Shown here: piece by piece, positions 36,929 through 46,121 of the stretch | How positions within the stretch are numbered: position 1 is the stretch's first letter | Layout: the number at the start of each line of letters is the position of its first letter | Source: Phocaeicola barnesiae DSM 18169 = JCM 13652 | GTDB lineage: Bacteria > Bacteroidota > Bacteroidia > Bacteroidales > Bacteroidaceae | Assembly (NCBI RefSeq): GCF_000374585.1 | Contig: NZ_KB894649.1 | Span: 150,474-214,473 of the forward strand | Direction of reading: 5' to 3' | Length of the DNA: 64,000 nt | Notes under the pieces: generated by a model | What the model was told of the DNA's origin: nothing | What the model saw: the letters and a program-made list of their open reading frames with translations, nothing else | Databases searched by the model: none | Translations under genes and position numbers: made by a program

Positions 36929-38833
36929 CTAAAAATTGACATTGAATCCTGCCATGACGGTTGCCCGTGGCATGGGATAACCGGCATTGATTTCGTATTT
37001 CTGAGCCAAAAGGTTTTCTCCCCTTGCCCAGATATCCAACCAACGGGAAATACGGAACGACGCCCGAAGATTCCACAACACAAAATCCTCTGTCAGTACC
37101 GGATCAGTCTGCGTATAGAGCCCGGCAATGTACTGCACTCCGGTAGAAACATTCCAACGGTCTTTCATGAAGTTGGCTCCCGCATACAGTTTGTGTTCAG
37201 GAGCAGCGACAACGGGATTTTCCATGTGCAGGTAACTGTAATTAGCGTCTACGGACCATTGGCGATCGATGCGATAAGCCCCTTGTACCTCGATGCCGGC
37301 ATTGCGGATTGCCCCGGAATTCTGGTTCAACATTCCACTACCGTCAGGGTTCGGAAGTGTCTGAATAAGATTCTTCCCATCCAGATAAAACAGATTGACA
37401 CCATAAGTCAAACTTCCTTCCAATAGCCGTTGAGAGAAAGCCAGTTCGTAATTCCACATCGATTCAGGCTGCAAATCGGGATTCTGTGGCGGGAACATGT
37501 ACATTTCCCGAAGAATGGGATAACGGAAGCCCTTGGAAGCCGATGCCTTCAATTCTACGGCATTCGGAAGATGAAATGCCAAGCCGGCCTGAGGTACCCA
37601 TTTCGTTCCCACACGCGAATGATGATCTACACGTAATCCGGCATGGAACGTAAGCCAGGAACCGATGTCCTGAAGCCAATCAACATATCCGGCAAACTCA
37701 TCTTCGTGCTTATCCACCAACTCGGAAATAGTTCCGGCCAGTTCACCACTGACATATTCATTCCAGGCACGACCGCCATAACGGAACCAGTCAGCACCCA
37801 GCGTAATACGGTTTCCGGAAAAGAATCGAGCACTCTGATAAAAAGAGACCCCCATCATGTTATCCAACGAAAGGAAGCGGTTATCCAAAGGGCTTTCACC
37901 CTTAGAAGGAGTATACCCATCGTTTATCCAATGGTTTCCCCAATTGTAGAAAAAGCTAAGTGACCCGGAAGTCTTGTCGTATTCATTCTCCACCGCAAAC
38001 GAAGTCATACCTCGGGTGATGCGCTGGTCACCGTCCAGTAACGGAGCATCCACCGGACCAGGATAGGAAGCGTTGAAATGTGTCACATTGACATCGCCCC
38101 GTAACCTCCATTGTTCCGTCATTTCATAACCCAATTTGGCATATACACTATACTGTTCGAAGTTCATATCCGTACGATGGCCGTCTGTACGATTGTAGGA
38201 ACCGGAAACCACGCTCGAGAAACGTCCCTTAAGTACCCGGTTCGTCAACTCCGTCTCCAATGTATTGTAGGATCCGTAACCGGCATGAAGGTGGGTTTTC
38301 ACACCATCTTCCTTCATCTTGCGGGTAACAATATTCACGACGCCACCCATCGCATTCGAGCCGTATAGGACCGAAGCCGGTCCTCTCAAGACTTCTACCC
38401 GCTCCGCCAGAAACGACTGGTAAGCATCAGCTATCGGATGGCCGAAGATTCCGGCATATTGTGGATGACCGTCTATCATTACCATCAACCGACCGGAACT
38501 GCCACTCAACCCCCGGAGCGAAATACTTCCGGCAGCACCTCCCGATACTCCGTACCCCATCATTCCCCGTGAAGTCACAAACATTCCCGGAATCTGCTCG
38601 GTAAGTACAGGAAGTAACGACGGCTGCATGGCATAGTCTATCCGTGTACGGTCTATCACCGAAACCGTTTGAGACAAATGGCGTACATCCGTCTCATTAC
38701 GGGTTCCGGTTACTACGACCTCTCCTATCTCATAAATTCGCCCTAAACGAAGTGAATCACTTTTCTGTTCCTGTGCTGCTCCCTCATGAACAGCCAAGAC
38801 AGCAAACAGTACAACAGCGAAGAATCTCTTCAT
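36929..38833 (-). CDS. TonB-dependent outer-membrane receptor (siderophore/cobalamin type)
   Basis: 634 residues with a signal peptide (ending EGAAQ). It has a TonB box/plug (IGEVVVTGTRNETDVRHLSQ; SLRGLSGSSGRLMVMIDGHP; EVLRGPASVLYGSNAMGGVV near 150) and a barrel ending VMAGFNVNF. The size and lack of a carboxypeptidase-regulatory domain mark it as a metal-chelate or vitamin receptor rather than SusC. It is 55 bp downstream of the flavodoxin gene, with no box of its own visible, so it is probably co-transcribed with it. That pairing could mean iron or heme uptake with reductive release, which is inference. Confidence 0.9.
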   Translation of the reverse strand: MKRFFAVVLFAVLAVHEGAAQEQKSDSLRLGRIYEIGEVVVTGTRNETDVRHLSQTVSVIDRTRIDYAMQPSLLPVLTEQIPGMFVTSRGMMGYGVSGGAAGSISLRGLSGSSGRLMVMIDGHPQYAGIFGHPIADAYQSFLAERVEVLRGPASVLYGSNAMGGVVNIVTRKMKEDGVKTHLHAGYGSYNTLETELTNRVLKGRFSSVVSGSYNRTDGHRTDMNFEQYSVYAKLGYEMTEQWRLRGDVNVTHFNASYPGPVDAPLLDGDQRITRGMTSFAVENEYDKTSGSLSFFYNWGNHWINDGYTPSKGESPLDNRFLSLDNMMGVSFYQSARFFSGNRITLGADWFRYGGRAWNEYVSGELAGTISELVDKHEDEFAGYVDWLQDIGSWLTFHAGLRVDHHSRVGTKWVPQAGLAFHLPNAVELKASASKGFRYPILREMYMFPPQNPDLQPESMWNYELAFSQRLLEGSLTYGVNLFYLDGKNLIQTLPNPDGSGMLNQNSGAIRNAGIEVQGAYRIDRQWSVDANYSYLHMENPVVAAPEHKLYAGANFMKDRWNVSTGVQYIAGLYTQTDPVLTEDFVLWNLRASFRISRWLDIWARGENLLAQKYEINAGYPMPRATVMAGFNVNF

Positions 38834-38888
38834 CTATTTTCGTTTATCAAATTAAGTCCAGTCTGTAAAATCTGTGGAACCGGTTATC

Positions 38889-39377
38889 TTAACCGATATT
38901 TATTTTTTCCAACCACTCGTCCATCTCTGCTTTTGACAAACTTCCGTTCAGAAGCTTGCCGGCTTTCCAGTCAATCTGCGGGTAGACCAAGCGAAGATTC
39001 TTCTCGCAATTGGCAATACCACTGCCACCCGAAGTAGCAAAAGGTAACACCTTCTTCCCTGCCAGATTACACCCTTCTATAAACGTATTGATAATGGTGG
39101 GGGCAATGTACCACCACACAGGAAATCCAAGAAACACAATCTCATAGTTACGCATATCAGGAAGACTACCGGCAATAGCAGGACGGGAAGAAGGGTCACG
39201 CATCTCTACCGATGTACGGCTCATACGGTTTTTCCAATCCAAATCGGCAGCTGTATAAGGACGTTCGGGTACAATCTCGTACAAATCAGCACCGGTCGCT
39301 GCGGCCAATTTTTCGGCCATTCTTCTCGTTGTACCACTACAAGAAAAATAAGCGACCAAAACATTCTGACTATTCAT
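38889..39377 (-). CDS. Flavodoxin-family protein (cytoplasmic)
   Basis: 162 residues. [20 protein letters not shown] is the FMN phosphate loop, [20 protein letters not shown] the middle FMN-binding stretch, and [20 protein letters not shown] the third loop. There is no signal peptide. It probably carries electrons or reduces quinone-like compounds. It has its own -7 box at 39424 and precedes the TonB receptor gene. Confidence 0.93.
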   Translation of the reverse strand: MNSQNVLVAYFSCSGTTRRMAEKLAAATGADLYEIVPERPYTAADLDWKNRMSRTSVEMRDPSSRPAIAGSLPDMRNYEIVFLGFPVWWYIAPTIINTFIEGCNLAGKKVLPFATSGGSGIANCEKNLRLVYPQIDWKAGKLLNGSLSKAEMDEWLEKINIG

Positions 39378-39423
39378 ATCATTCTTTTTTCATTGTTACG
39401 CAATTGTCTTTTAACTTCTGACA

Positions 39424-39431
39424 CAAAGGTA
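39424..39431 (-). promoter_or_regulatory. -7 box of the flavodoxin-TonB receptor unit
   Basis: Minus strand TACCTTTG matches TAnnTTTG, 46 bp upstream of the flavodoxin start. Confidence 0.55.
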
Positions 39432-39510
39432 AGAAATATTCAGGAACGGCAAAGTATACCAATCCTCTGATTATTTACCCCTATTACAGATACAATTCCT
39501 CCAAAACAAT

Positions 39511-39540
39511 CAGTCCCCATCAAGTTTGAATGGAGACTGA
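39511..39540 (-). terminator. Hairpin downstream of the exported flavodoxin
   Basis: Minus strand CAGTC-x-CCAT...ATGG-x-GACTG hairpin followed by ATTGTTTTGG, about 75 bp beyond the stop at 39614. A moderate terminator candidate. Confidence 0.5.
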
Positions 39541-39613
39541 CAAAGATGCAGATTCTATCAGAATCGCATCGGATAACCAATAAGAGTTCATCACCCTGGT
39601 CTGACCATGGGCA

Positions 39614-40249
39614 TCATTTCCAGATTTTCATCCTAAAGATGAACTTTTCCAACCAGGATGATACAGACTTACGTACCGATTCCTGTTCATGTTGGGCAGC
39701 GCTTCCCCTTACGGCCAGTCCTTTGAGCACCTTGGCTCCCGTACAAGCCGACTGGATACGACGTTCCGTACCAGAGAGTCCGCTACCTTCATGGGTACAG
39801 AAAGGAACGATTGTCTTTCCTTCCCAATCATGTTTCTCGATGAAGGTATAGACAGCCATCGGCATCTCACCCCACCAGTTGGGATAGCCCAAGAAAATCA
39901 CATCATAATCTTCGATTCGTTTGTCTCCTTTGATTTCCGGACGAGCATTCGATTCCTTTTCCCGTTTAGCTACCTCAATACACTGATTATACGCTGCCGG
40001 ATAAGGATTTACCGTTTCAATGTGGAATAAGTCTGCCCCTGTTTCCGCACCAATCATTTCTGCCACAATATGCGTATTTCCCTTCTCAATATAGCCAACG
40101 GCATAGTTCTCGTCTGCCCGAGAAAAAAAAGCGACAAGAATTTTCGGTTTGTTTTCCATACGGTTCATTGTTGATTTTTCATTTGTCTGCTGTGTATGCC
40201 CGGCCAACGAAGCAAGCAACAGCATGAAAGTAAATAAAATATGTTTCAT
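39614..40249 (-). CDS. Flavodoxin-like protein with signal peptide
   Basis: 211 residues. The first ~20 residues (MKHILFTFMLLLASLAGHTQ) form a signal peptide, unlike the flavodoxin at 38889. The fold follows: KILVAFFSRADENYAVGYIE (phosphate loop), VIFLGYPNWWGEMPMAVYTF and IVPFCTHEGSGLSGTERRIQ. An internal Met (~25-31, MNRMENK) could give a cytoplasmic form. It is 6 bp after the RibD-like gene and is probably part of the SDR operon. Exported flavodoxin-like proteins are common in Bacteroides but their partners are not known. Confidence 0.88.
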   Translation of the reverse strand: MKHILFTFMLLLASLAGHTQQTNEKSTMNRMENKPKILVAFFSRADENYAVGYIEKGNTHIVAEMIGAETGADLFHIETVNPYPAAYNQCIEVAKREKESNARPEIKGDKRIEDYDVIFLGYPNWWGEMPMAVYTFIEKHDWEGKTIVPFCTHEGSGLSGTERRIQSACTGAKVLKGLAVRGSAAQHEQESVRKSVSSWLEKFIFRMKIWK

Positions 40250-40255
40250 CAGTCT

Positions 40256-40927
40256 CTATAGTTTATAGCGTATCCATAATACATCATTCTTCAGTTTCTT
40301 CACCTGTTCCAGACGAAGTTGTACCGGCATACGGCCTTTATCGGAAATACCATCAAAAAGGGAAGTTTCCCCCGTACGTCCATCGATACCTGGAGCCAAT
40401 AAAAGACTGACTTCGTCAATCAGTCCGGCTTCCAAGAAACCGCCGTTGATGTGTCCCCCACCCAATAATCCCAGACGCTTAACGCCAAACCGCTCATAAA
40501 GTACCTCCATGGCTTTCGCCAGGTCGATACCATCTTTTCCAACGGCAATCCATGATATATCCTGCTGACGTAAAGTCTCCAGATATTCCTCCGAGGCCTT
40601 TTCGCTGACAATACATATCAGCGGAACTCCTTCAATATTATTTGACTTCCACCGCAGACGTCCCCAAGTATCGACAGATACCATATAAGCATCCGATTCC
40701 TCGGCAACAAACGTACAGAATTTTCCTACGGGTTTGTTAATGATTGGAACGAAAGGTTCTTTGGCAGCATTATAATGCTCCATCGTTACACGTCCCTCAA
40801 GAAGGGAAGGACAATCCAACTCCTCCAGCGTTGAATAATACTCGTCTCCACTTATTTTTTCAACCATGGCACAATCAATGCGCCCGTCAATGGAAGCTAC
40901 CATGTGACAAATGATATAAGGTCTCAT
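40256..40927 (-). CDS. RibD C-terminal / dihydrofolate reductase-like protein
   Basis: 223 residues. MRPYIICHMVASIDGRIDCA and GVKRLGLLGGGHINGGFLEA followed by GLIDEVSLLLAPGIDGR are the nucleotide- and substrate-binding stretches of the RibD reductase fold. It is a stand-alone reductase domain without the deaminase half, so a role in riboflavin synthesis is not assured; a general NADPH reductase is likely. It sits between the SDR (38 bp) and exported flavodoxin (6 bp) genes. Confidence 0.9.
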   Translation of the reverse strand: MRPYIICHMVASIDGRIDCAMVEKISGDEYYSTLEELDCPSLLEGRVTMEHYNAAKEPFVPIINKPVGKFCTFVAEESDAYMVSVDTWGRLRWKSNNIEGVPLICIVSEKASEEYLETLRQQDISWIAVGKDGIDLAKAMEVLYERFGVKRLGLLGGGHINGGFLEAGLIDEVSLLLAPGIDGRTGETSLFDGISDKGRMPVQLRLEQVKKLKNDVLWIRYKL

Positions 40928-40965
40928 CGTTGTTCAATTATCAGAATCAGTAGATTATGTAAAGT

Positions 40966-41808
40966 TTAATTCTCTTTCGGCTGAAGCGGTCCGTAGAAAT
41001 ACGAAGCCGTTGCTCCTCCGTCTATCAGGAAGTCAGAGCCTGTAATGAAGGCACCTTTATCTTCCAGCAGAAGCTCTGCCACATGCGCCACTTCATCAGC
41101 GGTTCCAGGGCGTCCGGCAGGACACTTGGCAAACATGTTTTTATAGAAACCGCCCCTTGGCCCGTTAAATTCATCAATGGCCAACGGAGTAACAATAATG
41201 CCTGGAGACAGCGAATTAAGACGGGCTCCCCGTTCTCCCCATTTCACGGCCTCAGCCATCACCCGCTTCACATTGCACCGTTTAGCCATCTGATAAGCAT
41301 GCAGCGTATCCCGGATGTTCTCCGGCCGAAGCATTTCCAAAGCAAGCAGCTCCTCGGCAGGTGTAGTGGCCAACAGCCTGTCCGCTTCAGGCGTAAGTGC
41401 CGGCATGCGATACCCAGACTGACTGGAAACCGTCACTCCGCTTCCCCCGCTGACAATCACCTTACCTACTTCTTCCAGCAAGACGGCTGTGCCATACAAA
41501 TCAACCTTCAATATGGTCTCGATGGAAGCCTGACTGGGAGATACACCGGCTGAATTAACCAGATAGCGGATATCTCCATACTTACACGCCTCGGAAATGA
41601 GTGAAAGAATGGACTCGCGCGATGAAAGGTCGGCCTCCAGTGCTACAGCATCAAATCCGGAGCCGTTCAAGGCATCGGCAGCAGCCCGGGCGTTCACAAG
41701 GCTTCTATCTCCAATAACAATCTTCTTTCCGGATGCAATCCGGCGGACAATGGCAAGCCCTATCTGACCGGCCCCCATCCAGATGATAATATCTTTCTTC
41801 ATACTCAA
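40966..41808 (-). CDS. Short-chain dehydrogenase/reductase
   Basis: 280 residues, Rossmann fold. IIIWMGAGQIGLAIVRRIAS replaces the usual TGxxxGxG loop with MGAGQIG. NSAGVSPSQAS stands in for NNAG. The Ser (TVSSQSGYRMPA) and the YxxxK pair (YQMAKRCN, ~168) are present, and SPGIIVTPLA and FITGSDFLIDGGATAS close the fold. It is the first gene of a three-gene redox operon with a -7 box 48 bp upstream. Substrate unknown. Confidence 0.93.
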   Translation of the reverse strand: MSMKKDIIIWMGAGQIGLAIVRRIASGKKIVIGDRSLVNARAAADALNGSGFDAVALEADLSSRESILSLISEACKYGDIRYLVNSAGVSPSQASIETILKVDLYGTAVLLEEVGKVIVSGGSGVTVSSQSGYRMPALTPEADRLLATTPAEELLALEMLRPENIRDTLHAYQMAKRCNVKRVMAEAVKWGERGARLNSLSPGIIVTPLAIDEFNGPRGGFYKNMFAKCPAGRPGTADEVAHVAELLLEDKGAFITGSDFLIDGGATASYFYGPLQPKEN

Positions 41809-42126
41809 AAACCAGTTGTCTCTATTACATCACCTTTTTCTTATCGTTCCGAAAGCAAAAGTACGGAAGTCCTTCCGGATACGAGTTAGATGAATCGCTG
41901 ATTGATTTACCCGAATTGCTGTTATTTTATAATGATACAATACCCTACAATTCTAAACAAGCCATGTACCTAACTGACCCCAATTTCTCTAAAAGCAACT
42001 TTACACCCTATTGCGAACATATCCTTCCGAAGTATTATATGGTGACAAATGTAAGGTATAAGAAACAGAAAAGAAGTTTCTACATAAAATCTAAACAGGC
42101 TCTTAGCATTTTCCATAGAAATTCCG
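41809..42126. other. Divergent intergenic region between SDR and guaA
   Basis: About 320 bp of AT-rich sequence holding the SDR promoter and leading to the guaA promoter. No plausible gene: the ORFs here lack coding character. Confidence 0.5.
41856..41863 (-). promoter_or_regulatory. -7 box of the SDR-RibD-flavodoxin operon
   Basis: Minus strand TACTTTTG matches TAnnTTTG. Confidence 0.55.
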
Positions 42127-42134
42127 TAACTTTG
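42127..42134 (+). promoter_or_regulatory. -7 box of guaA
   Basis: TAACTTTG matches TAnnTTTG, 32 bp before the guaA start; predicted leader ~25 nt. Confidence 0.6.
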
Positions 42135-42166
42135 CAGAAACGAATTCATTTAACCCGAATAACTTT

Positions 42167-43720
42167 ATGCAGGAAAAAATTATTATTCTCGACTTCGGTT
42201 CGCAGACCACACAGCTGATTGGCCGCCGTGTACGTGAACTGAACATGTATTGCGAGATTGTTCCCTACAACAAGTTCCCTCACAACGACCCGTCGGTTAT
42301 CGGTGTCATCCTTTCGGGAAGTCCTTTCTCTGTATACGATGAAAAGGCTTTCAAGGTAGACCTGACTGACATCCGCGGCAAATACCCTATTCTGGGAATC
42401 TGCTACGGCGCGCAGTTTATGGCATATACCAACGGCGGAAGCGTTGAACCAGCCAATACGCGCGAGTATGGCCGTGCCCATCTGGCCAAGTTCGACCATG
42501 AGAACCCGTTGCTGAAAGGTTTCCGCGAACACTCTCAGGTATGGATGAGCCATGGCGATACCATCACAGCCATTCCGGAAAACTTTGAAATCATCGCCTC
42601 TACAGACAAGGTTGCCGTTGCCGCTTACCAGGCAAAAGGTGAAAAGCTGTGGGGTGTACAGTTCCACCCGGAAGTGTTCCACACAGAAGACGGTACTCAG
42701 CTGCTGAAGAACTTCGTGGTAGACATCTGTGGAGGTAAACAGGACTGGAGCGCCGCTTCATTCATTGAAACCACTGTAGCCGAACTGAAGGCACAACTCG
42801 GAAACGACAAGGTAGTGCTGGGTCTGAGCGGTGGCGTAGACTCATCGGTAGCAGCCGTATTGCTGAACAAGGCTATCGGCAAGAACCTGACCTGTATCTT
42901 CGTTGACCACGGTATGTTGCGCAAGAACGAGTTCAAGAATGTGCTGCACGACTATGAATGCCTGGGTCTGAACGTAATCGGCGTAGACGCCAGCGAAAAG
43001 TTCTTCTCCGAACTGGCAGGTGTCACCGAACCGGAACGTAAACGTAAAATCATCGGCAAAGGATTTATCGATGTATTCGATGAAGAAGCTCACAAGATAC
43101 AGGATGTAAAATGGTTGGCACAGGGTACCATCTATCCGGACTGCATCGAATCGTTGTCTATCACCGGTACAGTCATCAAGAGTCACCACAACGTAGGTGG
43201 TCTGCCTGAAAAGATGAACCTGAAACTGTGCGAACCGCTCCGCCTGCTGTTTAAGGACGAGGTACGCCGCGTAGGTCGTGAACTGGGTATGCCGGAACAC
43301 CTGATTACCCGTCATCCGTTCCCGGGTCCGGGTCTGGCTGTACGTATCCTGGGCGATATCACCCGCGAGAAGGTACGTATTCTGCAGGATGCCGATGACA
43401 TCTTCATCCAGGGCCTCCGCGACTGGAAGACCAAAGATGCCGATGGCAACGAAACAGCCTTGTATCACCAGGTATGGCAGGCAGGTGTAATCCTGTTGCC
43501 GGTACAGAGTGTAGGTGTAATGGGCGATGAACGTACTTACGAACGTGCCGTAGCACTGCGCGCCGTAACCAGTACAGATGCCATGACAGCCGACTGGGCT
43601 CACTTGCCTTACGAATTCATGGCAAAGGTTTCGAACGACATCATCAACAAAGTAAAAGGCGTAAACCGCGTTTGCTACGACATCTCGTCAAAACCGCCTG
43701 CAACAATCGAATGGGAATAA
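42167..43720 (+). CDS. guaA: GMP synthase (glutamine-hydrolysing)
   Basis: 517 residues. The N-terminal class I glutamine amidotransferase has nucleophile Cys in [11 protein letters not shown] (~83) and His/Glu in [11 protein letters not shown] (~167). The ATP pyrophosphatase domain has the PP-loop [15 protein letters not shown] (~226). The dimerisation domain ends [16 protein letters not shown]. It converts XMP to GMP. It is monocistronic, with its own promoter and terminator. Confidence 0.98.
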   Translation: MQEKIIILDFGSQTTQLIGRRVRELNMYCEIVPYNKFPHNDPSVIGVILSGSPFSVYDEKAFKVDLTDIRGKYPILGICYGAQFMAYTNGGSVEPANTREYGRAHLAKFDHENPLLKGFREHSQVWMSHGDTITAIPENFEIIASTDKVAVAAYQAKGEKLWGVQFHPEVFHTEDGTQLLKNFVVDICGGKQDWSAASFIETTVAELKAQLGNDKVVLGLSGGVDSSVAAVLLNKAIGKNLTCIFVDHGMLRKNEFKNVLHDYECLGLNVIGVDASEKFFSELAGVTEPERKRKIIGKGFIDVFDEEAHKIQDVKWLAQGTIYPDCIESLSITGTVIKSHHNVGGLPEKMNLKLCEPLRLLFKDEVRRVGRELGMPEHLITRHPFPGPGLAVRILGDITREKVRILQDADDIFIQGLRDWKTKDADGNETALYHQVWQAGVILLPVQSVGVMGDERTYERAVALRAVTSTDAMTADWAHLPYEFMAKVSNDIINKVKGVNRVCYDISSKPPATIEWE

Positions 43721-43758
43721 GTTAAATCCTATTTATAGCCCTTTTAAAAGGTATTCCA

Positions 43759-43793
43759 ATCGCCCCAACTTGGTTTCGAGTTGGGGCGATTTT
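43759..43793 (+). terminator. Intrinsic terminator of guaA
   Basis: ATCGCCCCAACT...AGTTGGGGCGAT stem with 8-nt loop, then TTTTAT, about 40 bp after the stop. Confidence 0.9.
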
Positions 43794-43939
43794 ATAGATA
43801 TCCGGACAAGCATTCTATACAAGAATCTTGACTTCTTACATGTAATGGAAATGGAAAGAGAAGGCTTTTCAGGTAACAATCTGCGAATCTATCTTACGGG
43901 GAGGCTAACATTGTAAAATGCAAATTGAAACAACTGATA

Positions 43940-44557
43940 ATGGAAATTCATAATTTACTGGATGTCAAATCAAGAGCCGAATTGCGTGAATGGCTAATAC
44001 AGAACCATAAAACAGAGAAAGAATGCTGGGTAGTGGTGAAACGTGGAAAACCTACAGATGACAATACTTTCTGGTATATTGACGCTGTAGAAGAAGCCCT
44101 ATGTTTTGGCTGGATAGACAGTACTACTAAGAAAATAACGGATGATGTAACAGCCCAGAAACTTTGTCCACGAAAGCCACGAAGCAATTGGTCCGAACTC
44201 AACAAAGAGAGATGCCGCAGAATGGAACGGTTAGGACTGATGACCGATGCCGGAAGAGCCGTCCTGCCGGATATGTCACCTAATGGTTTTACCATAGATA
44301 AAGACATATTGCAAAGGTTACAATCCGACCCGGTAGTGTGGGACAACTTCTGTCAGTTCCCTGATTTATATAAGCGAATCAGGATTGATACCATCCAAAT
44401 CAAGAGAAATCAGCCCGAACTTTTTGAAAGCCGTCTGAACAAATTCATAGAAAATACCCGAAAAGGGCTTCTCTACGGAGAATGGAATGACAATGGAAGA
44501 CTATTGAAATACGGAATTTCATACGCAAACAAATATACGACAACGTTTCCAGAATAG
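43940..44557 (+). CDS. YdeI/OmpD-associated family protein
   Basis: 205 residues from the ATG at 43940; an upstream in-frame TTG at 43925 is a less likely start. Family text: EIHNLLDVKSRAELREWLIQ, KTEKECWVVVKRGKP, ALCFGWIDSTTKKI and KLCPRKPRSNWSELNKERCR. Members are small cytoplasmic proteins linked to stress or bacteriocin resistance, with no established activity. It is a single-gene unit ending near a hairpin at 44625. Confidence 0.87.
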   Translation: MEIHNLLDVKSRAELREWLIQNHKTEKECWVVVKRGKPTDDNTFWYIDAVEEALCFGWIDSTTKKITDDVTAQKLCPRKPRSNWSELNKERCRRMERLGLMTDAGRAVLPDMSPNGFTIDKDILQRLQSDPVVWDNFCQFPDLYKRIRIDTIQIKRNQPELFESRLNKFIENTRKGLLYGEWNDNGRLLKYGISYANKYTTTFPE

Positions 44558-44624
44558 GGAACGATACTGAATACTGACACTGCCCAATGGATATATTTCT
44601 TTCGCATGAGCATATTTTGAAATC

Positions 44625-44648
44625 GTGTCACCCTAAAATGGGTGACAC
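44625..44648. terminator. Hairpin between convergent genes
   Basis: GTGTCACCC...GGGTGACAC perfect 9-bp stem with 6-nt loop, between the convergent YdeI-like and repeat-protein genes. It could serve both; no strong T run. Confidence 0.55.
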
Positions 44649-44698
44649 AGCATTACAGAATGTTATTTATCAGCAGGTAAATAACATCGGAGCAGAAC

Positions 44699-45961
44699 CT
44701 AATCTTCCTTAAGACCGTATTTCGGGCCGTAAAGCCGTAGCGCGTCCTGAACCGCCTCCTCACCGAATATTCCTATCATATCTTCCAAGTCATATCTCAT
44801 CGCTTCCTCGTCATGAGGGGTGAGACACATGACGCGCGACTCCATGTCACGGTAGTCCGGCAATCTGAGGAACATCCCTTTCGTAGACTGGCCGCACAGC
44901 CGCCACGCCGTTATCGGCTGCCGGAACGAGGTCGCTTTGCAGAACATATAGGCCATATCCTTAGTATTTGAGACATCCCAGCGGTCGAGTGGCTGATTGA
45001 AGCTTTTCGCCTCGTTGAACATACAGTACATATTCTGCACGTTCGAGACATTCCAATTGCTCAAAGGCTTGTTGAAGCTCGAGGCTTTGGAGAACATCTC
45101 GCGCATATCCTGCACGTTTGAAACATCCCAATCGTTCAGCGGCTGGTTGAAGCTCGACGCTTCGCAGAACATCTCGCGCATGTTTTGCACGTTCGAGACA
45201 TTCCACTTTTCAAGCGACTGGTTAAACGCCGCGGCCCTCCAGAACATCTGTCTCATATTCGTGACAGCGGAAACATTCCATGCGCCGATAGGCTGGTTGA
45301 AACTTTTCGCCCCTTCGAACATACGGAACATATCCCGCACGTTGGAGACGTTCCAGGTGTTCAGAGGCTGGTTGAAGCGCGCCGCCCTCTCAAAAACTCC
45401 TTCCATCACCGTGGCATTCGACGTATCCCACGAGCTGATATCTTGGTTGAACTTGGTGCATCCGGCGAACGTCCACGACATTTCACGGACTTCAGAGGTA
45501 TTCCACCGGTCGAGCGGCTGGTTGAAGCTTTCAGCTTCGCAGAACATACACGAAATTTTCCGGACCTTTGAGACGTCCCAATCGTTCAGCGGCTGATTGA
45601 ACTTGCCGCAGGTGCCGAACATCGACTCCATATTCGTTACGGACGAGACATCCCAATCCCCTAACGGCTGATTAAAGTTGCTGCAGCCACAAAATATGCA
45701 CTCCATGTTCGTTACAGACGAGACGTCCCAATTCCCTATAGGATGGTTGAAATACTTCGCCCTGTGAAACATCCGTTCCATCGTAGTCACGTTCGATGTG
45801 TCCCACATTTCAAGTCCATCGAAGTTTTTGCGCGTTGAGTCTTTAAAAAGCTCCGTCATGTCCGTTATCAGCGAAGTGTCGATGTCGCCGAGGTGAACGC
45901 TCTTGTCGCTCACCAGTTCCTTCAGTTCCTGCAGAGAATTAGGCTTGTATTTTTTAATCAT
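44699..45961 (-). CDS. BspA/DUF285-type protein with twelve 25-residue repeats
   Basis: 420 residues from the preferred start MIKKYKPNSLQELK (a Met 14 codons upstream is in frame but poorer). From ~residue 55 come about twelve 25-residue repeats of the form FNQPLxxWDVSxVxxMxxMF, the DUF285/BspA-type pattern. The C-terminus is acidic and non-repetitive. There is no signal peptide or sorting domain, so unlike classical BspA surface proteins it looks cytoplasmic or is exported by another route. Function unknown; repeats of this type usually bind protein. The 75-bp DNA period could allow copy-number change. Confidence 0.85.
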   Translation of the reverse strand: MIKKYKPNSLQELKELVSDKSVHLGDIDTSLITDMTELFKDSTRKNFDGLEMWDTSNVTTMERMFHRAKYFNHPIGNWDVSSVTNMECIFCGCSNFNQPLGDWDVSSVTNMESMFGTCGKFNQPLNDWDVSKVRKISCMFCEAESFNQPLDRWNTSEVREMSWTFAGCTKFNQDISSWDTSNATVMEGVFERAARFNQPLNTWNVSNVRDMFRMFEGAKSFNQPIGAWNVSAVTNMRQMFWRAAAFNQSLEKWNVSNVQNMREMFCEASSFNQPLNDWDVSNVQDMREMFSKASSFNKPLSNWNVSNVQNMYCMFNEAKSFNQPLDRWDVSNTKDMAYMFCKATSFRQPITAWRLCGQSTKGMFLRLPDYRDMESRVMCLTPHDEEAMRYDLEDMIGIFGEEAVQDALRLYGPKYGLKED

Positions 45962-46121
45962 AGTAACTTGTTCTTTGTAAATACCAATTGGAAAGTGCAC
46001 CATCGGTTAACTGAACAGTGCACTCATAAAGAGATATCCAAAGAAATAAAAGAAAGCCGACTTAATCAACAGAATGATTCAATTTTGGAATTCTTTAACC
46101 AATTCAGAGACTCTTCCAGGA

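Noticed and set aside
41916..42218. 100-residue plus-strand ORF upstream of guaA
   Set aside because: It overlaps the guaA promoter and start in another frame and has no coding character.
42842..43603. 253-residue minus-strand ORF inside guaA
   Set aside because: It is antisense to the intact GMP synthase and has no recognisable domain; it arises from the codon bias of guaA.
44950..45800. CRISPR-like 75-bp periodicity
   Set aside because: The period comes from in-frame 25-residue protein repeats in a coding gene.
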